6,629 nucleotides of DNA from Rickettsiales bacterium. GTDB lineage: Bacteria; Pseudomonadota; Alphaproteobacteria; Rickettsiales; UBA8987. The DNA is taken from contig JANQHP010000113.1 in NCBI GenBank assembly GCA_028282625.1, positions 1 through 6,629 on the forward strand. Reading direction: 5' to 3'. A program made the translations under genes and the position numbers. Positions 1-5,816 of the stretch are shown here, in pieces. Position 1 is the first letter of the stretch; every line of letters starts with the position of its first letter. The notes under the pieces were generated by a model. It had not been told where the DNA came from. It worked only from the letters and a program-made list of their open reading frames with translations, and did no database searches.

Positions 1-932
1 TGCGCTTCACCCTGGCCTCGGTAAGGCAGGAGGTAGATCTAAGCTTCACCGAGCCTTATTTCATGGGCAAGGAAATTGCCGCTGGGTTTGACCTTTTCCG
101 TGTCCAGTTAGACGGGAGCGCCTCTCAGTCCAATCGAAGCTATAGCAACGACACGGTGGGCGGGGCCGTGCGCGCCACCTATGCGATTACCGAGCATCTT
201 TCCCACGCCGTGCGCTATGCCTACAAGTCCGACGACATCACCGATATTGATGCCACCGCCTCACAGTTTGTGCAGCGTCAGGCCGGCAAAAACAGCACCT
301 CGCTTGTTGGCCATTCCTTGATCTTGGATAGGCTCGACAGCAAGCAATCCCCAAGCGAGGGCTACCATGTCCGCCTGAATCAAGACCTCGCCGGCATTGG
401 GGGGGACAGCAAATTTTTGCGCACCGAACTGCGCAGCGCCTACTACCGCCCGGTATTTGCCGACCGGCGCGACTGGGTGTTTAAAGCCTCGCTTAGGGGC
501 GGCTATATCTGGGGTTATGACAGCAACGAAGATATCCGTATCAACGAGCGGTTTTTTATGGGCGGCAACGAAGTGCGCGGCTTTGAGAGCGATGGGATTG
601 GCCCACGCGACCAAGCCAGCAATGACCCGCTTGGCGGCAATCTCTACAGCTCTGCCTCGCTGGAAATGACCTTCCCGCTTGGTCTGCCTGAAGAGCTCGG
701 CTTTTCCGGTTCCATCTTTGCCGATGCCGGCACGCTCTTTGAAAACGACGACGAAGACAATCCTGGACTTGGCACGGTCTTAACCGATGCCTCTCCACGC
801 GCTTCGGTTGGCTTCGGAGTGGGCTGGACCTCGCCCTTTGGCCCCATTCGTGTGGACCTTGCCGCACCGTTGGTCAAAGAATCCTACGACGAAACCGAAC
901 ATGTGCGCCTGAATTTTGGCACACGCTTTTAA
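1..932 (+). CDS. bamA: BamA, outer-membrane beta-barrel assembly protein (C-terminal part, 5' end outside window)
   Basis: This is the C-terminal portion of the Omp85-family insertase, the core of the BAM complex that folds beta-barrel proteins into the outer membrane. The reading frame is open from the left edge (first full codon at position 3), so the ATG at 63 is internal: the codons before it read VDLSFTEPYF, a conserved barrel segment of BamA. About 309 residues are present, which is most of the barrel; the POTRA domains and first strands are missing. The loop-6 signature VRGF is at 573-584, inside GGNEVRGFESDGIGPRD. The protein ends VRLNFGTRF, an alternating C-terminal beta-signal with terminal Phe, as expected for a BAM substrate including BamA itself. 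It is followed 53 bases later by skp, the usual neighbour. The family call is very secure. TamA or another Omp85 protein is less likely given the skp-lpxD context. Confidence 0.95.
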   Translation, partial: RFTLASVRQEVDLSFTEPYFMGKEIAAGFDLFRVQLDGSASQSNRSYSNDTVGGAVRATYAITEHLSHAVRYAYKSDDITDIDATASQFVQRQAGKNSTSLVGHSLILDRLDSKQSPSEGYHVRLNQDLAGIGGDSKFLRTELRSAYYRPVFADRRDWVFKASLRGGYIWGYDSNEDIRINERFFMGGNEVRGFESDGIGPRDQASNDPLGGNLYSSASLEMTFPLGLPEELGFSGSIFADAGTLFENDDEDNPGLGTVLTDASPRASVGFGVGWTSPFGPIRVDLAAPLVKESYDETEHVRLNFGTRF

Positions 933-972
933 AAGAACGTAAGGGCCACCCGCGCCCTGTATGCATAAACAA

Positions 973-978
973 AGGAGG
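973..978 (+). promoter_or_regulatory. Strong Shine-Dalgarno site of skp
   Basis: AGGAGG lies 7 bases before the ATG at 986. It is the strongest ribosome binding site in the window and fixes the skp start. Its strength fits high chaperone output relative to the weaker sites of the lpx genes; that link is inference. Confidence 0.85.
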
Positions 979-985
979 GTTCCTC

Positions 986-1537
986 ATGTCTTATATTCCC
1001 AACATCCCGAGCCTGATCGCACGCATCTTTCTCCTGGTCTTGATGGTGCCGGGTGCTGCCCTGGCAGAAGGCGAGCATCTGGTGGTGGTGGATGTGAAGC
1101 GCATTGTGTCTGAGTCCCTGGCGGCCAAGCATGTTGCCAAGCAGATCGATAAAAAGCGCCAGGAATACCAAGACCAGGTCAACGAGGAAGAAGAGGCCCT
1201 GCGTAAAGAAGAACAAGAGCTTTCCAGCCAGCGTTCGGTGTTGGCGCAGGACGTCTTTGAGGAGCGGATGAAGGGCTTTGGTCAAAAAATCCGTGAGGTG
1301 CGCGAAAGCGTGGATAAGCGCCGCGGCATTTTGGAAAATGCCTATGTCAAAGCGCTTTCCGTGATTCAGGAAAAAACGCTTGCCGTCATTGAAGATCTTG
1401 CCAAAGAGCGTGGCTTCACCGCCGCGCTGCCCAAATCCCAGCTGCTTTATATGGCCGAAGGCAAGGATATCTCCAACGACGTGCTGGAGGCCCTCAACGA
1501 TAGCTTGCCGCGTCTTAAGGTAGAAATTGAAGATTAG
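986..1537 (+). CDS. skp: Skp/OmpH family periplasmic chaperone
   Basis: Predicted periplasmic holdase that binds unfolded outer-membrane proteins after Sec export and delivers them to BAM. The protein has 183 residues. An N-terminal signal peptide has a hydrophobic core at about residues 13-22 and a probable signal peptidase I site after AALA (residue 27). A beta strand (HLVVVDVKRIV, 31-41) is followed by a long, highly charged helical stretch at about 45-140, rich in Glu, Lys, Arg and Gln, matching the coiled-coil tentacles of the OmpH family. The tail with DISNDVLEALNDSLP (161-175) matches the family's closing DIT-dV-lN pattern. The ATG at 986 is chosen for its AGGAGG site and correct signal peptide. 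It lies between bamA and lpxD, the order also found in E. coli. Sequence identity among Skp proteins is low, so the call rests on architecture plus context. Confidence 0.93.
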   Translation: MSYIPNIPSLIARIFLLVLMVPGAALAEGEHLVVVDVKRIVSESLAAKHVAKQIDKKRQEYQDQVNEEEEALRKEEQELSSQRSVLAQDVFEERMKGFGQKIREVRESVDKRRGILENAYVKALSVIQEKTLAVIEDLAKERGFTAALPKSQLLYMAEGKDISNDVLEALNDSLPRLKVEIED

Positions 1538-1587
1538 TTTGCACGGTTCTATCGTCCAGAAAATAGGCCAAAAAACGCCTTGCCATC

Positions 1588-1594
1588 AGAAGGG
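1588..1594 (+). promoter_or_regulatory. Shine-Dalgarno site of lpxD
   Basis: AGAAGGG lies 7 bases before the ATG at 1602 and supports that start. The rest of the 64-base skp-lpxD gap shows no convincing promoter or terminator. Confidence 0.65.
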
Positions 1595-1601
1595 TTGAGC
1601 C

Positions 1602-2618
1602 ATGCCCGATCGTCGCTTTTTTCGTAACCATGGCCCGTTCTCCCTTGCAGCGCTCGCAGCCGCGGTGGAAGGAGACCTCGCGCCGTGCCCAAACCCCGAT
1701 CTTCGCATGGAGGATGTGGCACCCCTGCAAGAGGCCACCTCTAGCACCATCAGCTTTTTGGATAACCCCGCCTACGTGGAGCATTTTGCAGCGTCCAAGG
1801 CTGGCGCCTGCGTCGTGGCACCCAAATTTGCCGACAAAGCGCCGGAGCAGATGGCCCTGATCCTGCACGAGGCCCCTTACGCGGCCTATGCCCAGATTGC
1901 AGCCCTCTTTTACCCCGAAGCCGCCGGCCCCTCTCTTGCCGCCACGCGTGAGGAAGAAGCGCCGCCTCCTTTGGTGCACCCCCGCGCCATCGTCGAAGAA
2001 ACGGCCACGCTTGCGCCCGGTTGGTCCATCGGTCCGGGTGCCTATATCGGGCCGGGCGTGACCATCGGTCAAGGCACCATCATCCACGCCAATGTCACCG
2101 TCACACACGCCACCATCGGCGCGCGCGCGGTGCTGCATCCGGGCGTCTGCATCGGGCAGGATGGCTTTGGCTACGCGCAGCAGGAGGGGCAGCATCGCAA
2201 AATCCCGCAGCTTGGATGCGTGGTGATCGAAGACGACGTCGAAATTGGTGCCGGCAGCACGATCGACCGAGGCAGCGGCCCCAACACGATCATCGGTGCT
2301 GGCAGCAAGCTTGATAATCTTGTCCAGATCGGGCATAACGTGCGTGTTGGGCGCGGATGCATTCTGGTCGCGCAGGTGGGCATTGCCGGGAGCACCACCA
2401 TTGGCGATTACACCGTAATTGCAGGCCAGGCGGGCATCGGCGGGCATTTAACCATTGGCTCTGGTGTCCAGATCGCGGCCAAAAGCGGCGTGGTGCGCGA
2501 CGTGCCCGATGGCGAGCGGATTGGCGGCATTCCGGCCATTCCAACCAAACAATATTTCCGGCAGGTGCACGCCATCGCACAGCTGGGCAAGCCGAAGAAA
2601 AACAAGGAAGAGGCCTGA
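1602..2618 (+). CDS. lpxD: LpxD, UDP-3-O-(3-hydroxyacyl)glucosamine N-acyltransferase
   Basis: Third enzyme of the lipid A pathway: it transfers a 3-hydroxyacyl chain from ACP to the 2-amino group of UDP-3-O-acyl-glucosamine, in the cytoplasm. At 338 residues it is close to E. coli LpxD (341). An N-terminal uridine-binding domain covers about residues 12-105. A left-handed beta-helix of hexapeptide repeats follows (about 125-300, many I-G-x-G-x-x-I turns), including GQDGFGYA (185-192) and STIDRGSGPNTIIG (219-232). The predicted catalytic base is His245 in QIGHNV. A second conserved His, 282 in GIGGHLTIG, lies exactly 37 residues later, the same spacing as H239 and H276 of E. coli LpxD. The C-terminal GGIPAIPTKQYFRQ followed by a basic helix fits the ACP-binding end. 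It ends 3 bases before fabZ, so co-translation is likely. Confidence 0.97.
   Translation: MPDRRFFRNHGPFSLAALAAAVEGDLAPCPNPDLRMEDVAPLQEATSSTISFLDNPAYVEHFAASKAGACVVAPKFADKAPEQMALILHEAPYAAYAQIAALFYPEAAGPSLAATREEEAPPPLVHPRAIVEETATLAPGWSIGPGAYIGPGVTIGQGTIIHANVTVTHATIGARAVLHPGVCIGQDGFGYAQQEGQHRKIPQLGCVVIEDDVEIGAGSTIDRGSGPNTIIGAGSKLDNLVQIGHNVRVGRGCILVAQVGIAGSTTIGDYTVIAGQAGIGGHLTIGSGVQIAAKSGVVRDVPDGERIGGIPAIPTKQYFRQVHAIAQLGKPKKNKEEA
2604..2613 (+). promoter_or_regulatory. Shine-Dalgarno site of fabZ inside the lpxD 3' end
   Basis: AAGGAAGAGG lies in the last lpxD codons, 8 bases before the fabZ ATG at 2622. Its position suggests that fabZ is read by ribosomes finishing lpxD. Confidence 0.6.
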
Positions 2619-2621
2619 TCG

Positions 2622-3056
2622 ATGATCGATATCAATCAAATTATGGAGATGATTCCCCACCGTTATCCGTTTTTGATGGTGGACCGCGTCACCGAAGTTG
2701 TGCCCGGAGAGCGGGCGCTTGGCATCAAAAATGTGACGCTAAACGAGCCGCATTTTACCGGCCATTTTCCTCGGAAGCCCGTGATGCCGGGCGTGCTGAT
2801 CATTGAAGCGCTCGCGCAAGTATCCGCCGTATTGGTGGTGGAAACGCTGGAAGGCGCGGCCGCTGGCAAGCTGGTCTATTTCACTTCCATTGAGCAGGCG
2901 CGCTTTCGGCGACCTGTGGAGCCAGGCGACCAGCTGATGCTGCACTCCAAGGCCTTGCGGCACAAGCGCAATCTGTGGAAATTTGAAGTCTTTGCCGAGG
3001 TCGATGGGCAGCGCGCTGCCGAAGCGCAGATTGCCGCGATGATTATGGAAGATTAG
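2622..3056 (+). CDS. fabZ: FabZ, (3R)-hydroxyacyl-ACP dehydratase
   Basis: Cytoplasmic hot-dog-fold enzyme of type II fatty acid synthesis that dehydrates 3-hydroxyacyl-ACP to trans-2-enoyl-ACP. It competes with LpxA and LpxD for the same 3-hydroxyacyl-ACP pool, which explains its conserved place between them. The protein has 144 residues, the usual length. The opening MIPHRYPFLMVDRV (10-23) is diagnostic. The active-site His48 is in HFTGHFP (44-50) and Glu62 in PGVLIIEALAQ; the 14-residue spacing matches other FabZ enzymes. MPGVLIIEALAQ argues for FabZ over FabA, which is longer. The start at 2622 follows the lpxD stop by 3 bases. No residue appears missing. Confidence 0.97.
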   Translation: MIDINQIMEMIPHRYPFLMVDRVTEVVPGERALGIKNVTLNEPHFTGHFPRKPVMPGVLIIEALAQVSAVLVVETLEGAAAGKLVYFTSIEQARFRRPVEPGDQLMLHSKALRHKRNLWKFEVFAEVDGQRAAEAQIAAMIMED

Positions 3057-3111
3057 CCTCCCCTCTCTTTTCATTTTTCCTCTATTTTCAATATATTCCA
3101 CTAGTTAGTTT
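3057..3111 (+). promoter_or_regulatory. T-rich leader of lpxA with possible promoter
   Basis: This 55-base gap is the most AT-rich stretch of the window. It begins with a nearly pure pyrimidine run (about 3057-3088) and has no purine-rich Shine-Dalgarno sequence before the ATG at 3112. TATATT at 3092-3097 matches a -10 box in 5 of 6 bases. TTTTCA at 3068-3073 matches a -35 box in 4 of 6, with an 18-base spacer. If real, transcription would start near 3104 and give a very short leader. No hairpin precedes the T-run, so I do not call it a terminator. A U-rich S1-binding leader is the alternative reading. Confidence 0.35.
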
Positions 3112-3903
3112 ATGAGCATACATCCCGCCGCCATCGTCGAAAAAGGTGCCCAGATCGCCGCCGATGTGAGCATCGGGCCTTATTGCCATATCGGCGCGGA
3201 GGTGGTGCTGGAAGAGGGGGTGGTGTTGCACAGCCATGTGGTGATTGGCGGGATCACCACGGTTGGAAAAGGTACCGAAATTTTTCCCTTTGCCTCCCTT
3301 GGCTTAGCCCCGCAGGACCTCAAATATCGCGGCGAAAAGAGCCGCTTGCTTATTGGCGAGCGCAACGTCATCCGCGAGCATGTGACGATCAATCCCGGTA
3401 CTGCCGGCGACCGGATGGAAACGCGCGTGGGCGACGGATGCCTACTCATGGTCGGGGTGCATATCGGGCATGATTGCGTCGTAGGCCATCGCTGCATTCT
3501 TGCCAATAACGCGACCCTTGCCGGCCATGTGGTGCTGGAAGACCATGTCGTCATCGGCGGGCTGTCGGCGGTTCATCAATTTGTGCAGATCGGCGCGCAT
3601 GCCATGATTGGCGGCATGTCCGGCATTGAGGGCGACATCCCCCCCTTCACCTCGGCCATGGGTGAGCGCGCCAAGATCGCCGGGCTCAACCTGACGGGGC
3701 TCAAGCGCCGCGACTTCACGCGCGAACAGATGCACACACTCCGCAAGGCCTACCAATCCCTCTTTCATGGCGACAAGCCGCAGGAAGAGCGCACCGAGCA
3801 AACCGCCGCCGCCTTCGCAGATAGCGCCGATGCCATGCAGATGATCGCGTTTCTTCAGTCCAGCGCGCGCAAGCGGCCCTTGTGCAAAATCGCCGGTGAC
3901 TAA
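3112..3903 (+). CDS. lpxA: LpxA, acyl-ACP:UDP-GlcNAc O-acyltransferase
   Basis: First enzyme of lipid A synthesis: it transfers a 3-hydroxyacyl chain from ACP to the 3-OH of UDP-GlcNAc in the cytoplasm. The protein has 263 residues (E. coli: 262). A left-handed beta-helix covers about residues 4-185, followed by a helical C-terminal domain that begins GLNLTGLKRRDF (191-202), a family hallmark. The predicted catalytic base is His120 in HIGHDC; His139 (LAGHV) and His155 (AVHQF) keep the 19- and 16-residue spacing of H125, H144 and H160 in E. coli. Gly168 aligns with E. coli Gly173, the hydrocarbon-ruler position, which favours a long chain of about C14 (inference). APQDLKYRGE (66-75) is the usual substrate-loop motif. 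The start is set by homology, since no Shine-Dalgarno site is visible. Confidence 0.97.
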   Translation: MSIHPAAIVEKGAQIAADVSIGPYCHIGAEVVLEEGVVLHSHVVIGGITTVGKGTEIFPFASLGLAPQDLKYRGEKSRLLIGERNVIREHVTINPGTAGDRMETRVGDGCLLMVGVHIGHDCVVGHRCILANNATLAGHVVLEDHVVIGGLSAVHQFVQIGAHAMIGGMSGIEGDIPPFTSAMGERAKIAGLNLTGLKRRDFTREQMHTLRKAYQSLFHGDKPQEERTEQTAAAFADSADAMQMIAFLQSSARKRPLCKIAGD

Positions 3904-3933
3904 GCACTGTTGAGCTTTTGTGTGAGGATGGCC

Positions 3934-3981
3934 ATGACGCGATTTTTGATGAGAAACAAAGGAATGTTTGAGGGTGACTAA
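3934..3981 (+). CDS. Possible 15-codon leader reading frame overlapping lpxI start
   Basis: In the 70-base gap between lpxA and lpxI, an ATG at 3934 opens a frame encoding MTRFLMRNKGMFEGD and stops at the TAA at 3979-3981. TGAGG at 3923-3927 is a fair ribosome binding site 6 bases upstream. The frame ends 8 bases inside lpxI if lpxI starts at the GTG at 3974, a layout that would allow translational coupling. No homology is recognised and a frame this short can arise by chance, so this is a weak call. Confidence 0.15.
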   Translation: MTRFLMRNKGMFEGD

Positions 3982-4816
3982 CGCACCAAACACCTCCCAA
4001 GCCACGCTTGGCGTGCTCGCTGGCAGTGGCAATTTGCCCCCCGAAATCATCCGGGCCTGCGAGGCCCAGCAACGTCCCTGTTTCGTGGTCGGGTTTGAGG
4101 GCATCACGCCGCCCGCCGCGCTGGAACACGTCCCACATCACGTTGCCAATATCGGGCAGGTCGGCCATATTATCGCGTGCTTGCGTGCCCATCACGTGAG
4201 CCAAATCGTGCTGGCCGGACGCGTGGGCAGGCCCGACCCGGCCACGCTCAAGCTCGATTTTGGCGCCTGGCGCTTGGCGCACCGATTCGCCCAGCTCCCC
4301 TCACATGGCGATGACCAGATCTTCTCCGCCATCATTGCGTTTTTGGAAGCGCGCGGCTTTGAGGTCATCGGCGCGCACGACATCCTCTCTCCCCTGCTGA
4401 TGCCCAAAGGACCGCTAGGCCGCATCACGCCCAACAAGACCGCCGAGCGTGACATTCAGCTTGGCATCCAGGCAACGAAAGCCCTGGGCGCGCTGGATAT
4501 CGGCCAGGCCGCCATCGTGCAGCAAGGCCAGATTCTGGGCCTGGAGGCCGCCGAAGGGACCGACGCGCTGCTGGCACGCTGCGGCCCGCTTCAGGCGCGC
4601 GGCCTCGGCGGCGTGCTGGTCAAAACGCTCAAGCCCGGTCAGGACAAGCGGGTGGACCTGCCTTCCATCGGCGTGCACACCATCGGCATGCTGGCGCGCG
4701 GCGGCTATCAGGGCGTCGCCCTTTCGGCTGGTGGCGCCTTGGTCATCGACCGCGAGGCCGTACAAAAAGCCGCGGAGGAAGCCGGGCTGTTCGTCGTCGG
4801 CGTGCCCACCGACTGA
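3974..4816 (+). CDS. lpxI: LpxI, UDP-2,3-diacylglucosamine pyrophosphatase
   Basis: Fourth step of lipid A synthesis: hydrolysis of UDP-2,3-diacylglucosamine to lipid X and UMP. LpxI replaces the unrelated LpxH in alphaproteobacteria. The protein has 280 residues, the usual size. Numbering from the GTG start, the N-terminal domain opens with LGVLAGSGNLP (12-22), like the glycine-rich LpxI start, and has IVLAGRVGRPD (78-88) and GDDQIFSAI (112-120). The C-terminal domain has EAAEGTDALLAR (191-202) and KPGQDKRVDLPSIG (220-233), the family's most conserved acidic motif and probable metal site. No ATG is available. GTG at 3974 is preferred because AAAGGA (3958-3963) sits 10 bases upstream; TTG at 3968 in the same frame adds two residues and cannot be excluded. 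An in-frame TGA at 3950 rules out a longer protein. The gene normally followed by lpxB is here followed by a promoter and the NDUFA12 gene. Confidence 0.95.
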   Translation: MTNAPNTSQATLGVLAGSGNLPPEIIRACEAQQRPCFVVGFEGITPPAALEHVPHHVANIGQVGHIIACLRAHHVSQIVLAGRVGRPDPATLKLDFGAWRLAHRFAQLPSHGDDQIFSAIIAFLEARGFEVIGAHDILSPLLMPKGPLGRITPNKTAERDIQLGIQATKALGALDIGQAAIVQQGQILGLEAAEGTDALLARCGPLQARGLGGVLVKTLKPGQDKRVDLPSIGVHTIGMLARGGYQGVALSAGGALVIDREAVQKAAEEAGLFVVGVPTD

Positions 4817-4845
4817 AGCGCTTGCACCAGGTGCATGGCAGCGCT
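4817..4845 (+). repeat. Nested inverted repeat after lpxI, possible operator
   Basis: An inner perfect palindrome, TGCACC-A-GGTGCA at 4823-4835, lies between two copies of AGCGCT (4817-4822 and 4840-4845), which are also complementary to each other. The two stems could stack with a 4-base bulge (TGGC, 4836-4839) on the right side. The element starts at the base after the lpxI stop and overlaps the -35 box, spacer and first base of the -10 box of the promoter at 4822-4850. No T-run follows, so a standard intrinsic terminator is unlikely; a repressor or activator site is more plausible (inference). Confidence 0.45.
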
Positions 4846-4850
4846 ATACT
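4822..4850 (+). promoter_or_regulatory. Sigma70-like promoter of the NDUFA12-mlaD unit
   Basis: TTGCAC (4822-4827) and TATACT (4845-4850) are separated by exactly 17 bases. The -10 box matches consensus in 5 of 6 positions; the -35 keeps the critical TTG. Transcription would begin near 4857, leaving a leader of about 34 bases before the ATG at 4891. This is the best promoter-like sequence in the window and sits at the boundary between the lipid A block and the next functional block. Confidence 0.55.
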
Positions 4851-4890
4851 GCTTCTTCAAAAGCAACGTCATGCATCCGATAGGTTTCTC

Positions 4891-5265
4891 ATGCTTCCCC
4901 TTGGCACCTGGATCTATACCAAATTCTTTGGCACCTGCGTGGGTGAAGATATCTATGGCAACCGCTATTTCCAAAGCAGCCGCACCCGCGGCCAGCATAT
5001 CGGCAAGCCCGGCACCCAGCGCCGCTGGGTCCGCTATAAAGGGCGCCCCGAACCCTCCAAAATTCCACCCGCCTGGCATAGCTGGATGCATTACATCACC
5101 GACGAGATTCCAAGCCAAACCACCGAATCCGCGCAATATGCCTGGGAAAAGCCCCACCTTCCCAATCTGACCGGCACCACGCTTGCCTACCTGCCTTCGG
5201 GCCATAAAAAAGCCGGCGGCAAACGGGCGAAAACCACGGCGGATTACCAGGCCTGGAAGCCTTAG
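4891..5265 (+). CDS. NDUFA12-family (B17.2) accessory subunit of NADH:ubiquinone oxidoreductase
   Basis: Homologue of the mitochondrial complex I accessory subunit B17.2, found in alphaproteobacteria and expected to bind the peripheral arm of respiratory complex I on the cytoplasmic face. The protein has 124 residues with no signal peptide or membrane span. Family motifs appear in order: LGTWIYTKFFGTCVGEDIYGNRYF (positions 4-27), RRWVRYKG then PEPSKIPPAWHSWMHY (44-68), WEKPHLPNLTGT (85-96) and the closing YQAWKP (119-124). The ATG at 4891 is chosen because family homology begins there. An upstream in-frame TTG at 4822 would run through the promoter and add 23 residues unlike the family. The ribosome site is weak (AGG at 4882-4884). 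mlaD follows after 27 bases, so the two are probably co-transcribed. The other complex I genes (nuo) are not here, as is usual for this subunit. Confidence 0.92.
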   Translation: MLPLGTWIYTKFFGTCVGEDIYGNRYFQSSRTRGQHIGKPGTQRRWVRYKGRPEPSKIPPAWHSWMHYITDEIPSQTTESAQYAWEKPHLPNLTGTTLAYLPSGHKKAGGKRAKTTADYQAWKP

Positions 5266-5292
5266 ACCTTCATGTAAAAAACGGAACCATCG

Positions 5293-5763
5293 ATGCAACG
5301 CAACCATGTTGAAACCCTGATCGGAGCCATTGTGCTGGCCGTAGCCGCAAGCTTCATCACCATTGTCTACCAAAGCGGCAATGTAGGCACGCCGAGCAAC
5401 GCCTACCATGTCCAGGCGCATTTTGACAAAGCCGATGGCTTAAGCGTGGGCAGCGACGTGCGCATCAGCGGGCTGAAAGTCGGCACCGTGACCGACCTTG
5501 CCATCGACCCTGCCACCTATCTGGCGGTGGCCACCTTGGCGCTAAACAAATCCCTGCAGATCCCCAAAGATTCCTCCGCGCAAATCACCAGTGAAGGCTT
5601 GCTTGGCGGGCGCTATCTTTCGCTGGTCCCAGGCGCAGAAGAGCGCTCCTTGGCCGAAGGGGATCGCATCATCCACACGCAAGGCGCGGTCAATTTAGAA
5701 GAGTTGATTGGCAAATTTGCCTTTGGTAGCGCCGTAGAGGAAGAAGAAGACGACCTGCTCTAG
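5293..5763 (+). CDS. mlaD: MlaD, MCE-domain phospholipid-transport protein
   Basis: Substrate-binding component of the Mla phospholipid transporter, which helps keep phospholipids out of the outer leaflet of the outer membrane. The protein has 156 residues, shorter than E. coli MlaD (183). One N-terminal membrane anchor lies at about residues 9-26 (LIGAIVLAVAASFITIVY), with the rest in the periplasm. A single MCE domain spans about 38-115: FDKADGLSVGSDVRISGLKVGTV (44-66) is the core motif and SEGLLGGRYLSLVPG (100-114) the conserved second half. GAVNLEELIGKF (131-142) resembles the helix after the MCE domain that lines the central pore of the hexamer. The protein ends in an acidic tail, EEEEDDLL. 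GGA at 5283-5285 is a modest ribosome site 7 bases upstream of the ATG. Assignment to MlaD rather than PqiB or YebT follows from the single MCE domain. Confidence 0.93.
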   Translation: MQRNHVETLIGAIVLAVAASFITIVYQSGNVGTPSNAYHVQAHFDKADGLSVGSDVRISGLKVGTVTDLAIDPATYLAVATLALNKSLQIPKDSSAQITSEGLLGGRYLSLVPGAEERSLAEGDRIIHTQGAVNLEELIGKFAFGSAVEEEEDDLL

Positions 5764-5782
5764 CGCCATTCTTCTTGATATC

Positions 5783-5810
5783 TTGACCGTTCATCCTCTC
5801 GTCGTACCAT
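5783..5810 (+). promoter_or_regulatory. Possible promoter giving a leaderless mlaF transcript
   Basis: TTGACC (5783-5788, 5 of 6 matches) and TACCAT (5805-5810, 4 of 6) are 16 bases apart in the 53-base mlaD-mlaF gap. The expected start point, 6-7 bases after the -10 box, falls on or beside the mlaF ATG at 5817. No Shine-Dalgarno sequence is present between. The -10 match is mediocre, so this remains a candidate only. Confidence 0.3.
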
Positions 5811-5816
5811 CCTGCC

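Noticed and set aside
63..932. ATG at 63 as the start of a separate barrel protein
   Set aside because: The frame is open to the left edge, and the codons at 33-62 encode the conserved VDLSFTEPYF of BamA, so the ATG is an internal Met.
1515..2447. Long open frame on the - strand opposite lpxD (310 codons)
   Set aside because: It lies antisense to a fully conserved lpxD, has a low-complexity Gly/Asp/Arg-rich composition and no recognisable motif. Long antisense frames are common opposite GC-rich genes.
1602..3903. Repeated I-G-x-G type segments in lpxD and lpxA as possible DNA repeats or duplication
   Set aside because: They are the hexapeptide repeats of the left-handed beta-helix fold shared by the two enzyme families. 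They diverge at the DNA level and need no recent duplication.
4822..4890. Extension of the NDUFA12 gene to an upstream in-frame TTG
   Set aside because: The added 23 residues do not resemble the family, and the TTG coincides with the -35 box and palindrome. The ATG at 4891 begins exactly where family homology begins.
5741..5776. 8-base inverted repeat AAGAAGAA / TTCTTCTT around the mlaD stop, a possible terminator
   Set aside because: The left arm is just the Glu codons of the acidic MlaD tail, the stem is AT-rich with a 20-base loop, and no T-run follows.
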